A stretch of 64,000 bases of DNA from DASUPK01 sp963736305 (lineage in GTDB: Bacteria > Actinomycetota > Thermoleophilia > Solirubrobacterales > 70-9): NCBI GenBank assembly GCA_963736305.1, contig CAVTOD010000005.1, positions 62,001-126,000 on the forward strand, read 5' to 3'. The notes below the pieces were generated by a model that was not told the origin of the DNA, did not search any database, and worked only from the letters and a program-made list of their open reading frames with translations. This document shows, in pieces, positions 1 through 8,407 of this stretch; positions within the stretch are counted from its first letter, which is position 1; every line of letters begins with the position of its first letter. A program made the translations under genes and the position numbers.

Positions 1-633
1 CTTGCGGATCAGCGGCAGGACGTCCGGGAGGTAGTACTCGCCCTGGGCGTTGTCGTTGCTCAGGCCCTCGAGCGCGTCGGCGAGTGCCTTCCCCGCGAAG
101 GCGTAGGTGCCGGCGTTGACCTCGTTGACCTGGAGCTCCTCGGGGGACGCGTCCCCGGGCTTCTTGGCCTCGACGATCTTCTGGACGTCGCCGTCCACCG
201 TGCGGATCACCCGCCCGAAGGTGCCGGGGTCCTCGAGCTCGGTGGTCATCATGGTCGCCGCCGCGCCGGCGCCTTCGTGGGCGGCGAGCAGGCCGCTGAT
301 CTCCTCGGCGCTCAGCAGCGGGGTGTCGCCGGAGAGCACCAGGATGGTGTCCGCATCTCCAACCACGTCGGCGGCCGCGCGCAGGGCGCCGCCGGTGCCG
401 TCCGCCTGCGGCTGCACGATCGTCTCGGTGCCGTCGGGCAGGACGGCGGAAAGATCGCGGTCGGGCGAGACGATCACGCAGATCCGGCTCGCCCCCGCCT
501 CACGGGCGGCGAGGATGGGCCAGGCGATCATCGCTCGCCCGCAGACCTCGTGCAGGACCTTGGGCACGGCCGAGCGCATCCGCGTGCCCTGCCCTGCGGC
601 CATGATCAGGGCCGTGGTGGCGGGGGGATTCAC
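1..633 (-). CDS. glmU: GlmU, N-terminal part (UDP-GlcNAc pyrophosphorylase), cut by window edge
   Basis: The minus strand reads 211 codons from a GTG at 633 to the window edge with no stop. The N-terminus carries the nucleotidyltransferase signature AAGQGTRMRSAVPKVL at about residues 12-27, followed by VLSGDTPLL and a NAGTY segment typical of the GlmU uridyltransferase domain. GlmU makes UDP-N-acetylglucosamine for peptidoglycan; the acetyltransferase half lies outside the window. The start is supported by TACGAT six bases upstream, a leaderless-type -10 box. A stand-alone nucleotidyltransferase cannot be excluded without the C-terminus. Confidence 0.88.
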   Translation of the reverse strand, partial: MNPPATTALIMAAGQGTRMRSAVPKVLHEVCGRAMIAWPILAAREAGASRICVIVSPDRDLSAVLPDGTETIVQPQADGTGGALRAAADVVGDADTILVLSGDTPLLSAEEISGLLAAHEGAGAAATMMTTELEDPGTFGRVIRTVDGDVQKIVEAKKPGDASPEELQVNEVNAGTYAFAGKALADALEGLSNDNAQGEYYLPDVLPLIRK

Positions 634-639
634 AGCGGA

Positions 640-645
640 ATCGTA
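640..645 (-). promoter_or_regulatory. -10 box of glmU (leaderless type)
   Basis: TACGAT on the minus strand, 6 nt before the GTG start at 633. This spacing puts the transcription start at or near the start codon. Confidence 0.5.
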
Positions 646-697
646 GTTGCAGGGGGGCCACCCGCATGGTCGCGGCCGACCGGGTGCAACGAAACGG

Positions 698-1228
698 CTA
701 GTCGCCGCCGCGGAGCGGCGCGCGGCGCTCCACCAGCTTCACCCGGCCGCTGGCCACGTCGTAGACCAGCCCGGTGACCGAGAGCGAGGCGGGAACCTCG
801 GGGTTGCCCGCCAGAGCCTCGATGTCGACCCGGATCCCCTCGTGGGGATCTGAAGGCGCCATGGAATCGAGCTGATCCGGCAAGACCTCGAAGTAGGCGG
901 CGAGGGCGTCCGCATGCTTGTCGGTCAGGCCACCGACTCCGCACTCGGTGTGCGGCATGAGGACGAGCTCGAAGGACGACGCCTCGCCGCCGCGGGTCTC
1001 CGCGACGAGGCCGAGCATCGCCAGGTTCTGGAGGAACGCGGAGGTGACGCGGCCGCCGGCGTTGCGGATCACCATCGCATCGCCCAGCTCCAGTCCGAGA
1101 GCTGCCACGGGGTCGATCCGGTGGTCCATGCAGGTGAGGACGACGAGGTTGCGCCGCGGCAGCGAGGGAAGGCCGTCCTGATGGCGCTCCGCGTAGGTCC
1201 GGTTTCGATCGAGGAGGTCGTCCAGCAT
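698..1228 (-). CDS. Beta-class carbonic anhydrase
   Basis: A 176-residue protein with the zinc and active-site pattern of beta carbonic anhydrases: CMDHRIDP (Cys, Asp-Arg dyad) near residue 38 and PHTECGVGGL (His and second zinc Cys) near residue 95. It interconverts CO2 and bicarbonate in the cytoplasm. The short form resembles the mycobacterial Rv1284 type. The ATG at 1228 lies 2 bp after the stop of the upstream DJ-1 gene, so the two are probably co-transcribed. The open frame extends further upstream, but that part is the antisense-like shadow of the DJ-1 gene. Confidence 0.9.
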   Translation of the reverse strand: MLDDLLDRNRTYAERHQDGLPSLPRRNLVVLTCMDHRIDPVAALGLELGDAMVIRNAGGRVTSAFLQNLAMLGLVAETRGGEASSFELVLMPHTECGVGGLTDKHADALAAYFEVLPDQLDSMAPSDPHEGIRVDIEALAGNPEVPASLSVTGLVYDVASGRVKLVERRAPLRGGD

Positions 1229-1230
1229 GA

Positions 1231-1884
1231 TCAGCTCGCTTGCTCTACCCCCGCTTCCCGCGCTTCGAACACCGACCTGACCAGTTCGACGATCTCGGGC
1301 GGCGCCTTCTCCGGCGAGCCGGCGTCCACAGGCGGCTCCGGGTCGTACTCGATGCCAAGCTGGACCGCCTGGGCGACCTGGTCGCCATTGATCGTCTTGA
1401 CGAGGTGGAGGGCCATGTCGATTCCCGAGGAGACGCCGGCGGCGGTGATGATCTTGCCATGCTCGACGACGCGATCGGGGACGGGTCTTGCCCCGAGCTC
1501 GGCGAGCTGGTCGCGGGCGAGCCAGTGGGTCGTCGCCGGGGCACCGTCGAGCAGGCCCGCAGCCGCGAGCAGCAGAGAGCCGGTGCAGACCGACGTGGTC
1601 CAGGTGCTGTTCTCGTGCACGCCCCTGATCCACTCGTGCAGCGGCTCGTGCTCGAGCAGCATGCGGTTGCCGAAGCCACCGGGCACCACCACGATGTCCG
1701 GGCCCCTCACCTCGTCCAGCGATGCGTCGGCCACCAGTGAGAGCGTGTCCGACTCGTTGCGGATCGGCCCCGCCTCCTCGGCGACGAAGATGGATTCGTT
1801 GCCGGGAACGGAGTTGAACACGTCGTGCGGCCCGGTGATGTCGAGGGCCGTGAAGCGGTCGTAGAGCAGGTAGGCGATCTGCAT
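1231..1884 (-). CDS. DJ-1/PfpI family protein, isocyanide hydratase-like
   Basis: A 217-residue DJ-1/PfpI fold protein. The nucleophile elbow TSVCTGS (Cys near residue 100) follows the VVVPGGFG strand, and a THWLARD segment lies after it, as in isocyanide hydratase (InhA) and ThiJ-like enzymes. A strong AAGGAG precedes the ATG at 1884 (gccaAAGGAGccgcATG). It lies between a regulator that has its own DJ-1 domain (upstream) and a carbonic anhydrase (downstream). The exact substrate cannot be read from the sequence; a hydratase or glyoxalase-type activity is inferred from the family. Confidence 0.82.
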   Translation of the reverse strand: MQIAYLLYDRFTALDITGPHDVFNSVPGNESIFVAEEAGPIRNESDTLSLVADASLDEVRGPDIVVVPGGFGNRMLLEHEPLHEWIRGVHENSTWTTSVCTGSLLLAAAGLLDGAPATTHWLARDQLAELGARPVPDRVVEHGKIITAAGVSSGIDMALHLVKTINGDQVAQAVQLGIEYDPEPPVDAGSPEKAPPEIVELVRSVFEAREAGVEQAS

Positions 1885-1938
1885 GCGGCTCCTTTGGCTA
1901 TTTGGCGAATTGAGAGTGCTGGGCGAGGGTTGCGACGC

Positions 1939-2931
1939 TCACCTGAGCGCCTGCTCGTATCGCTGGAACCTGGCCCGGTAGGCGGCGGGCGGCACGCCGA
2001 CCCGCCGCGAGAAAGCACGGCGCATCGTCTCCGGAGTGCCGAATCCGCAGCGACCCGAGACGAGCTCGACCGGGTCGGTGCTGTCCTCCAGCAGCTGGCG
2101 AGCCCGCTCCACGCGGAGCTCCTCGACGTAGGAGGCGGGGGTCATGCCGGTTTCGCGACGAAAGAACCGGGCGAAGTTGCGCGGGCTCATCGCGGCGCGC
2201 TCCGCCAGTGCCTCGACGCGCAGATCGCCGTCCAGGTTGTCGGCGATCCAGGACTGGAGATCGCGCAGGGGCCGGCGCTCCGCGAGCTGGGCCGAGAGGT
2301 GGGTGCTGAACTGGGCCTGGCCGCCGGGGCGCCGGAGGAAGAGGACCAGCCAACGGGCGATCTCCACCGCCGTCTCCCTGCCCAGGTCTTCCTCCACGAG
2401 CGCGAGCGACAGGTCCATGCCGGAGGTGACTCCGGCGGAGGTCCAGACGTTCCCGTCCCGGACGAAGATCGGGTTCGGGTCCACGGTGAGCTCCGGGTGG
2501 CGGCGAGCGAGCTCGGCGGTCGAGGCCCAGTGCGTTGTGACGGTCCGCCCCTCGAGCAGGCCCGCCCGTGCGAGCAGGAACGCCCCGGAGCAAACCGAAG
2601 TGACGCGGCGGGAGCGACGGGCGGCGCTGCGAATCCAGCGGATCAGGGCGGCGTCGTTCTCCGCCTTGGCGACGCCGAAGCCGCCGGCGACGACGAGGGT
2701 GTCGATCGGCCCGCGGCAGCGCGCGGTGGTCGTCTTGGGGACGATCCCGTATCCGCTCGACCGAGTCGTGATCGGCGCGGCCTCCTTCGCGACCACCTCG
2801 ACCGTGTAGGCGCCCCCTCCCGCGATGGCGTCCGCGCCGGCGAACACCTCCGCCGGCCCGACCACGTCGAGCGGCTGCACCCCCGGGAAAGCGAGGATGA
2901 CTACACGTCGGGGCGCTTTGGTCGAGGCCAC
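1939..2931 (-). CDS. GlxA/FtrA-type regulator: DJ-1 domain plus AraC helix-turn-helix
   Basis: 330 residues. Residues about 8-190 form a DJ-1/PfpI-like domain (LAFPGVQPLDVVGPAEVF at the start, nucleophile-like Cys in TSVCSGA). Residues about 225-325 are an AraC/XylS double helix-turn-helix, with the family signatures AMSPRNFARFFRRETGMTP and CGFGTPETMRRAF. The stop is 54 bp before the ATG of the DJ-1 enzyme, which it probably controls. The DJ-1 part in this family senses a ligand. Start is GTG at 2931. Confidence 0.88.
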   Translation of the reverse strand: MASTKAPRRVVILAFPGVQPLDVVGPAEVFAGADAIAGGGAYTVEVVAKEAAPITTRSSGYGIVPKTTTARCRGPIDTLVVAGGFGVAKAENDAALIRWIRSAARRSRRVTSVCSGAFLLARAGLLEGRTVTTHWASTAELARRHPELTVDPNPIFVRDGNVWTSAGVTSGMDLSLALVEEDLGRETAVEIARWLVLFLRRPGGQAQFSTHLSAQLAERRPLRDLQSWIADNLDGDLRVEALAERAAMSPRNFARFFRRETGMTPASYVEELRVERARQLLEDSTDPVELVSGRCGFGTPETMRRAFSRRVGVPPAAYRARFQRYEQALR

Positions 2932-3012
2932 ATCGCAATCATGGCCCTACTCGTCTCTGTCTGCAATGACCAATAGCAGACGATTTCTGCCATCCTGCAC
3001 GCCGGCATGAGT

Positions 3013-4019
3013 TCAGGCGGCCTCTTGATCGACCCGTCGGTTCGGCCAAGTTCGACGCGGAATCTCGATGAGCTCTGGATCGCGGCACTCGGTGATCGCT
3101 CTCTCACGTTCGTATTCGCGGATCCATTTCCTGACGGCGTTGTCCGACACTCCGTAACGCCGACCGACACCCATGTAGCCGTGCTCTTCGATCTCGCGAA
3201 GTAGCTGCTCGCGTCCCGGGCGTTTGGCCTTCCGGGCTCCAGGGATCTTCCTTCCTCTTCTGTCCCACCGGCTACCGCAGTAACGAGAGCAATACCGCTG
3301 CCCTCGGTACTTCGGCCAGAACTCAGTTCCACACCGAGCGCATTCCTGTTCCGTCAGCGCATCGGCTGTGCCTTTTCTGCCGCAATGCGTGTCGAGTGTC
3401 GCGGCGCAGTTGGGACAGACGATGCGCAGATTCTCAAGCCGATTGTCATCGCGTATCCCGTTGATGTGGTCCAGGATCAGTCCCATCGGCAGACCGCGCC
3501 ACCTGTTGCCCTGCCCGCAAAGCTCGCACCGGCGCTCCTTCAGCCCGCTCTCGAACAGCCTCCGCTTGAGCGACGCTCGTGAATACGTCGAGTGTTCGAC
3601 TAAGACCTCGGCAAGCGGCGTCGCTTCGCGCTGCAATGCCTCTCGACTTGCTGCAATGGATCGAAATGCGCTGTCGAGATTCCCCAGAGTGCAGCCCGTT
3701 TCTTGAGCGGTTTCGCACCGGCACCGGTGTGGCAATAGCCGAGACGCCTTAGCGCCTCAGCCCACGATCGCGAGCGGCCAATCGCGTCGGCTGCCTCGGC
3801 GCGGGTGTACCGCGGAGCCACACCGGACCGGCCGGCTGGAAGATGGTCGACTGGGATGCCCCACCTCCGCGCCCACTTCCGGATCGTCTGTACGTTCTTG
3901 CCGAAGTAGCTGTACCCGAGAGCATCGAGCACGTCCTTCCAGGTCGACGCGTTGCTGATGGCCGCTCGAGCCTCCGCCTCGGTGTACCTCGGGAGCCATG
4001 GCATTTGCGAATCGAACAT
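3013..4019 (-). pseudogene. HNH endonuclease with tandem HTH units, broken by a one-base frameshift
   Basis: Two minus-strand frames join into one protein. The first (4019 to about 3663) has two copies of an RYT-EA helix-turn-helix unit ending in WGIPVDHLP and WGISTAHFDP. The second (about 3660 to 3013) continues with AASREALQREATPLAEVL, the HNH core (LDHINGIRDDNRLENLRIVC), a CxxC-type zinc ribbon (CARCGTEF...CSRYC) and a C-terminal helix-turn-helix (YGVSDNAVRKWI). Between the codons for FDP and AAS only two bases remain, so one base is missing near 3661. Without repair the first frame stops at 3600. This domain order is familiar from nucleases common in Thermoleophilia. It is either a decayed gene or an assembly error. 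Confidence 0.75.
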
Positions 4020-4026
4020 ATGTTCG
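4013..4026. promoter_or_regulatory. 14-bp perfect palindrome over the HNH start codon
   Basis: CGAACATATGTTCG reads the same on both strands and contains the ATG start of the HNH gene (4017-4019). Possible operator or recognition site; function unknown. Confidence 0.3.
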
Positions 4027-4077
4027 CATGCTGGTCGGACATGGAGCTGGTGGCTGCCAACCTAGACTGGCGTCTGA

Positions 4078-4152
4078 TCCGGGGTGGTGTAACTGGCTTA
4101 GCACGCCTGGTTTTGGTCCAGGAAGAGGTGGGTTCGAATCCTCCCCCCGGAG
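4078..4152 (+). tRNA. tRNA-Gln (anticodon TTG)
   Basis: Cloverleaf read by eye: acceptor TCCGGGG (4078-4084) pairs with CCCCGGA (4145-4151), discriminator G at 4152, no encoded CCA. D stem GTGT/GCAC. Anticodon stem CCTGG/CCAGG around loop TTTTGGT, giving anticodon TTG (reads CAA). The T loop is TTCGAAT. The T stem GTGGG/CCTCC has one T-C mismatch and one G-T wobble, which is unusual; a base call in the C-rich 3' part may be wrong. Confidence 0.85.
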
Positions 4153-4179
4153 TTAGAGGTTCGATTCCCACGATGTGGC

Positions 4180-4219
4180 GATGCTGTTTGTCTGCGGCGC
4201 GATGCTGTTTGTCTGCGGC
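4180..4219. repeat. Two tandem 21-bp units between tRNA-Gln and the GH15 gene
   Basis: GATGCTGTTTGTCTGCGGC occurs at 4180-4198 and again at 4201-4219, period 21. It lies in the 120-bp gap 4153-4272, which otherwise holds a T-arm-like stretch (GAGGTTCGATTCCC at about 4156-4169) directly after the tRNA. No gene is seen in the gap. Confidence 0.6.
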
Positions 4220-4272
4220 TCGAGCTAGGGGGATTGGAGCCCTTCGGACGAGGCAAATAGTCTCCGGGGGGC

Positions 4273-6192
4273 GTGCCCTCGCTCCAGTCTCGCTATCCGC
4301 GCATCTCCTCGTACGGATTTCTCTCCGACTGCCACACCGGCGCGCTCGTCTCGCCCGAGGGATCAATCGAATGGCTCTGCCTCCCCCGATTCGATTCCGA
4401 AAGCCTCTTCGGCTCGCTGCTCGACCGCAGCGCCGGGTTCTGGCGGATCGGGCCACCGGGTCTGGTCGCGCCGGTGAGCCGCCGCTATGTCCCGGGGACG
4501 AACGTCCTCGAGACCACCTGGATGACCGGATCCGGCTGGGTGGTCGTGCGCGACGGGCTCTCGCTCGGTGACTGGCGGCAGGACAATGACTTCGAGCCAC
4601 ACCGCCGCCCGCCGCCGGATGACGAGGCCGAGCACGTGCTGATCCGGCAGGTGGAGTGCCTCCAGGGCGAGGTCGACATCGAGATGATCTGCCAGCCCGC
4701 CTTCGACTACGGGGCGATGCGGCTCGAATGGCAGAGGCGCGGTGATGGCGGCACCGATGCGGAGGTGAGCCACAAAGACATCCACCTGATCCTCACCGGC
4801 GACCTCCCCATCGGCGTCGACGGCTCGGACGCCCGGGCTCGCCACCGGATGAAGGCGGGCGAGGTCCGCTACAGCGCACTGAGCTGGGGACCGTCGCCGG
4901 TCCCGCCGGACTCGGCCGAGGACTGCGAGCAGCGTCTTCAGCGCACGATCGACTTCTGGCGCCGCTGGCTCGAGGGCGGCAGCTTCCCCGATCACTCCTG
5001 GCGCGACTTCCTGCAGCGGTCGGCACTGGTCCTCAAGGGGCTGACCTATTCGCCGACCGGCGCGCTGATCGCGGCGCTCACCACCTCTCTCCCGGAGACC
5101 GCCGGCGGGGAACGGAACTGGGACTACCGCTTCTGCTGGATCCGGGACTCGACCTTCACGCTCTGGGCGCTCCACACGCTCGGCCTGGATTACGAGGCCA
5201 CCGACTTCATGGGATGGATGGCCGACGTCTACAAGGAGGGCCTCAAGGACGGTGCCCCGGGGATGCAGATCATGTACGGGATCGACGGCGAGAGGGACCT
5301 GACCGAGACCACCCTCGACCACCTGACCGGCTACGAGGGCGCCAAGCCGGTCCGCATCGGGAACGCCGCATACGACCAGCGCCAAAACGACGTCTACGGC
5401 GCTCTGCTCGACGCCGTCTACATCCACGCCAAGGTCCAGGACCACCTTCCTCATGAGCTCTGGGAGGCGCTCTGCCGCCAGGTCGAGTCGGCGATCGCGG
5501 TCTGGGAGAAGCCCGACCAGGGGATCTGGGAAGCGCGCGGAGAGCCCAAGCACTACCTCTCCTCCAAGCTGATGTGCTGGGTCGCCCTGGACAGGGGCTG
5601 CCGCCTCGCCGACCGGATCGGCGACCCGGACCGTTTCGAGCGCTGGACCGAAGTCGCCAACCAGATTCGCGACGACATCCTCGACCGGGGCGTCTCCGAC
5701 CGGGGGATCTTCCGCCAGCACTATGAGACCGACGCGCTCGACGCCTCCACCCTGCTCGTCCCCCTGGTCCGCTTCCTGCCGCCCAACGACGAGCGAGTCG
5801 TCGATACGGTCAAGGCGATCGCCGAGGAGCTGACCGAGCACGGGCTCGTGCTGCGCTACCGCGTCGAGCAGACCGACGACGGCCTGCACGGCGAGGAGGC
5901 GAGCTTCCTGATCTGCTCCTTCTGGCTGGTCTCCGCCCTATCCGAGATCGGTGAGTCGCGAAAGGCCCGTGAGTCCTGCGAGAGGCTGCTCTCCATGGCC
6001 GGTCCCCTGGGCCTCTACGCCGAGGAGCTGGATGCCAAGACCGGCCGTCACTGGGGCAACTTCCCGCAGGCGTTCACGCATCTGGCGCTGATCAACGCCG
6101 TCAGCCACGTGATCAGCGACGACCGAGCGACAGGGGACCGCGAGCAGACTGCGGTCCTCAGCGAGATGATCTCGCACCAGACCGGCAGCTAG
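4273..6192 (+). CDS. Glycoside hydrolase family 15 (glucoamylase or trehalase-like)
   Basis: 639 residues, the usual length for bacterial GH15 enzymes with an N-terminal beta-domain followed by an (alpha/alpha)6 barrel. The N-terminus SSYGFLSDCHTGALVSPEGS and the barrel segment NWDYRFCWIRDSTFTL are hallmarks of the family; the Arg-Asp in WIRD and acidic residues near EEASFLICSFWL match the catalytic region. It would hydrolyse alpha-glucosidic bonds, probably trehalose or malto-oligosaccharides, in the cytoplasm (no signal peptide). Start GTG at 4273 preceded by a G-rich stretch; the next start codons would remove conserved residues. Confidence 0.87.
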   Translation: MPSLQSRYPRISSYGFLSDCHTGALVSPEGSIEWLCLPRFDSESLFGSLLDRSAGFWRIGPPGLVAPVSRRYVPGTNVLETTWMTGSGWVVVRDGLSLGDWRQDNDFEPHRRPPPDDEAEHVLIRQVECLQGEVDIEMICQPAFDYGAMRLEWQRRGDGGTDAEVSHKDIHLILTGDLPIGVDGSDARARHRMKAGEVRYSALSWGPSPVPPDSAEDCEQRLQRTIDFWRRWLEGGSFPDHSWRDFLQRSALVLKGLTYSPTGALIAALTTSLPETAGGERNWDYRFCWIRDSTFTLWALHTLGLDYEATDFMGWMADVYKEGLKDGAPGMQIMYGIDGERDLTETTLDHLTGYEGAKPVRIGNAAYDQRQNDVYGALLDAVYIHAKVQDHLPHELWEALCRQVESAIAVWEKPDQGIWEARGEPKHYLSSKLMCWVALDRGCRLADRIGDPDRFERWTEVANQIRDDILDRGVSDRGIFRQHYETDALDASTLLVPLVRFLPPNDERVVDTVKAIAEELTEHGLVLRYRVEQTDDGLHGEEASFLICSFWLVSALSEIGESRKARESCERLLSMAGPLGLYAEELDAKTGRHWGNFPQAFTHLALINAVSHVISDDRATGDREQTAVLSEMISHQTGS

Positions 6193-6224
6193 CGGCACCC
6201 CAAGAAGGGCTGGTTCGGCGGCCC

Positions 6225-6751
6225 TCAGAGCGTTGTCAGCGAAAGGTCCGACCAGCCCAGGGGACCGGAGGTGGCGCAGTTCGGGTGGCCCGGGTCGGCG
6301 TCGAGATCCTCGATGACGAGGGAACCATGGGCCCTTGGAAACCTTGGTCCCTGCTGGACATTCGAGGTGTTGACCTTGTCGATCGTGCCGGTGAGCGTGC
6401 CGCTGAAGGGGGGAAGCTGTAGGCGAAGCGGAAGGCGTAGCGGCCCGGCTTCGGGTGCGGGTGTGGGACCTTCTTCAGCTTTACCTCTGTCTCGAACGTG
6501 TCGGTGAGAAAGAGCTGGGAGGTGAAGGTCATGTGGTCCGAACAGGTCAGGTAGATCTTGGAGAAGGCAATCCGGGTCAGCGCTCGCGGCGTGAACCTCT
6601 TCTTGTTCGCCCGCTGGTTCTTGAAGATGAAGTCCAAGGTCATCGCGCCCTCGGGTGGCAAAGCGGGCCGAGCTGCGAACTCAACTTGAGCTTGGCGGAC
6701 CTCGGTCGCCGCCTGGGCCGCAGGTGCGATCAGCGCGAATGAAGCGAACCG
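6225..6751 (-). pseudogene. Putative secreted protein, frameshifted, function unknown
   Basis: Two minus-strand frames join at a run of six C (about 6411-6416): the upstream part ends in GRYAFRFAYSFPP and the downstream part continues FSGTLTGTIDKVNTSNV and ends ...GWSDLSLTTL at a TGA at 6225. One extra C would restore the frame. Upstream of the first usable start (TTG at 6661) the frame stays open and reads a signal-peptide-like segment FALIAPAAQAATEV, but its start codon is missing, because the frame opens right after the stop of the upstream regulator gene. So the N-terminus is also unresolved. I do not recognise the family; beta-strand-rich composition is likely. Confidence 0.5.
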
Positions 6752-8026
6752 CTACTCGGACTCGGCCGGCGGAACCCGGCCGCCCTTGCTACCCGGCTCC
6801 CCCGCCGGGCCGACCGGCGAGGAGATCCCGAGAACGCGCATTGCCTTCAGGCCGAGGCCGAGCTTCTCGCGCCCCTCCGTGGAGGTGACGTCGTGCCCGC
6901 AGAGCTCGCGCGCGCGCTCGAGGCGGTAGCGAATGGTGTGGCGGTGGGTGAAGAGCTCCTGGGCGGTGGCGGCGACGTTCCCGTCGTTCTCGAGATAGGT
7001 CTCCACCGTGTTGACCAGGTCGGTCTCGTACTGCTCGTCGTAGGCGACCAGGGGCTCCACCGTCTCCGAGTAGAAGCGCTCGAGCTCGGCCGGGTCCTCG
7101 CTCATCGCGGGCAGGAGCAGCCGGTAGGCGCCGGTGTGCTCGAAGGCGAGCACGCGCGATCCCTCGGCCTCGCCGACGTTCGCGGCCAGCAGTGCCTCCT
7201 GCCCGGCGCGGTACAGATCCACGGGGTCCTGGGCGAGCCGGCTCTGGGAGACGCCGACCGTAAAGCCGCCCAGGCCCGCGTCGAGCTCGTTGGCGAGGGC
7301 GTCCGCGGCGCGGGCGAGCTTCTCCTCCTCGTCGGCGGGGACTATCGCGATCACCTCCGCCCTCTCGCCCTCCTGGTCGCCCCCGGCGCCGAGTGCCCCG
7401 GGGCTGATGGCTCTGACCGCGCGAAGCGCGATCGCGAGCACTCGGGAGCGCCACTCGCCCGTCTGAGTCACATGGGGCGCGGCGCGGGCGATCAGTACGC
7501 CGGCGCCGCCCGCGAAATCGGTGCCGAGCTCGGCGGCTCTGGCCTCGATGTCGCCGCGGTCGGTGATCTTCCTGTCGAGGAGGGCCCGGACGAAGTCGCC
7601 GGCCGCCTCGTCCGTCGCCCACTCGGGCGAGCGGGAGCGCTCCAGCTCGAGCCCCACGAGGGTTGCGACCATCCGAAGCAGGGCGGTGTCGGGCTCATCC
7701 TCTGCGCGCGGGCGCCAGCGCAGCTCCCCGACCGAGCTGTCGGCGACACGGAGGTCGACCGTCTCGACGCCGCTGCCTCCGGCGAGCAGCTTCTTCTCCT
7801 CGTCGGGGGAGGCGGCCGAGACCGCGAGCACGTTGCTCGTCCGGTCGATCAGGGCGACGCTGGCATCGAGTGCCCGGCCAGCGGCGCGGGCAACGGCCGG
7901 CATGCCGGCACCGGCCTCGATCGCGGCCGAGAGCTCCTCGAGGCTGCCGGGATCGGCTTTACGCGAGGGTGCGCCGCCAGGCGCAACCCGTTTCGGGTTG
8001 GTGCGAGAGGTTTCCTTCGCGTTCAT
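6752..8026 (-). CDS. CdaR/PucR-family transcriptional regulator
   Basis: 424 residues. A variable sensory part is followed by a central GGDEF-like CdaR domain and a C-terminal PucR helix-turn-helix at about residues 345-400, with the signature NVAATAQELFTHRHTIRYRLERA. Regulators of this class usually control catabolic genes; nothing adjacent shows the target. ATG at 8026 is preceded by TAAAAT at 6 nt, a near-perfect -10 box, so the message is probably leaderless. It lies on the same strand behind a hairpin repeat that separates it from the genes upstream. Confidence 0.85.
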   Translation of the reverse strand: MNAKETSRTNPKRVAPGGAPSRKADPGSLEELSAAIEAGAGMPAVARAAGRALDASVALIDRTSNVLAVSAASPDEEKKLLAGGSGVETVDLRVADSSVGELRWRPRAEDEPDTALLRMVATLVGLELERSRSPEWATDEAAGDFVRALLDRKITDRGDIEARAAELGTDFAGGAGVLIARAAPHVTQTGEWRSRVLAIALRAVRAISPGALGAGGDQEGERAEVIAIVPADEEEKLARAADALANELDAGLGGFTVGVSQSRLAQDPVDLYRAGQEALLAANVGEAEGSRVLAFEHTGAYRLLLPAMSEDPAELERFYSETVEPLVAYDEQYETDLVNTVETYLENDGNVAATAQELFTHRHTIRYRLERARELCGHDVTSTEGREKLGLGLKAMRVLGISSPVGPAGEPGSKGGRVPPAESE

Positions 8027-8032
8027 CGGGAC

Positions 8033-8038
8033 ATTTTA
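8033..8038 (-). promoter_or_regulatory. -10 box of the CdaR/PucR gene
   Basis: TAAAAT on the minus strand, 6 nt before the ATG at 8026; leaderless spacing. Confidence 0.55.
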
Positions 8039-8050
8039 GGTTGGGTTGAC

Positions 8051-8144
8051 GACTTCGCCATCAGGCGGGGGCGCTTACGGCCGCGCCTCGTAAGTCGCTT
8101 CGGGCTTCGCCCTTCGCTCCGAAGAGGGGCGGCCTTGCGCCCCC
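8051..8144 (-). repeat. Dispersed hairpin repeat, copy 1
   Basis: Plus-strand order: box CTTCGCCATCAGG (8053-8065), left arm with GGGGGCGC (8067-8074), conserved core CTTCGGGCTTCGCCCTTCGC (8098-8117), right arm ending GCGCCCCC (8137-8144). Outer arms pair perfectly over 8 bp and inner parts pair with one mismatch (GGCCGCGCCTC with GAGGGGCGGCC). On the minus strand the element starts at the TAG stop of the small membrane protein gene (stop triplet 8144-8146). Possible transcript-end or processing element. Confidence 0.75.
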
Positions 8145-8407
8145 TAAAGCCAGCCGGAGATCTTGTCCCAGTTGAGGAAGACCACGACGCCGATCACCAG
8201 GCCGACGAGGACGAGGGCCGCCAGCACGAAGAGAGATAGGAAGCCGGCGACGAGCTTCTCCCAGGCCCGTCCGTAGGAGCCGAGCGCAGGGACCAGGATC
8301 AGTCCGATGAATACGGATACCGAAAGCAGCCCGGCGATGCCGAAGAGGTAGTACTCAGTGCCCAGCGCCAGCACCGGCGCCAGGATCGAGCTGAGGGGCC
8401 CGTTCAT
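8144..8407 (-). CDS. Small membrane protein, function unknown
   Basis: 87 residues with two hydrophobic spans, about residues 18-42 (GIAGLLSVSVFIGLILVPAL) and 52-80 (LFVLAALVLVGLVIGVVVFL). The ATG at 8407 lies within the last 53 bp of the DedA-PAP2 gene, in another frame, so the two are translationally coupled or the upstream gene has an extended tail. The TAG stop forms the edge of hairpin repeat copy 1. No family recognised. Confidence 0.65.
   Translation of the reverse strand: MNGPLSSILAPVLALGTEYYLFGIAGLLSVSVFIGLILVPALGSYGRAWEKLVAGFLSLFVLAALVLVGLVIGVVVFLNWDKISGWL

Noticed and set aside
4153..4180. A second tRNA behind tRNA-Gln
   Set aside because: Only a T-arm-like stretch is present; no acceptor, D or anticodon stem can be built.
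4363..5889. 508-codon open frame opposite the GH15 gene
   Set aside because: Shadow of GH15; no conserved motif, no ribosome-binding site.
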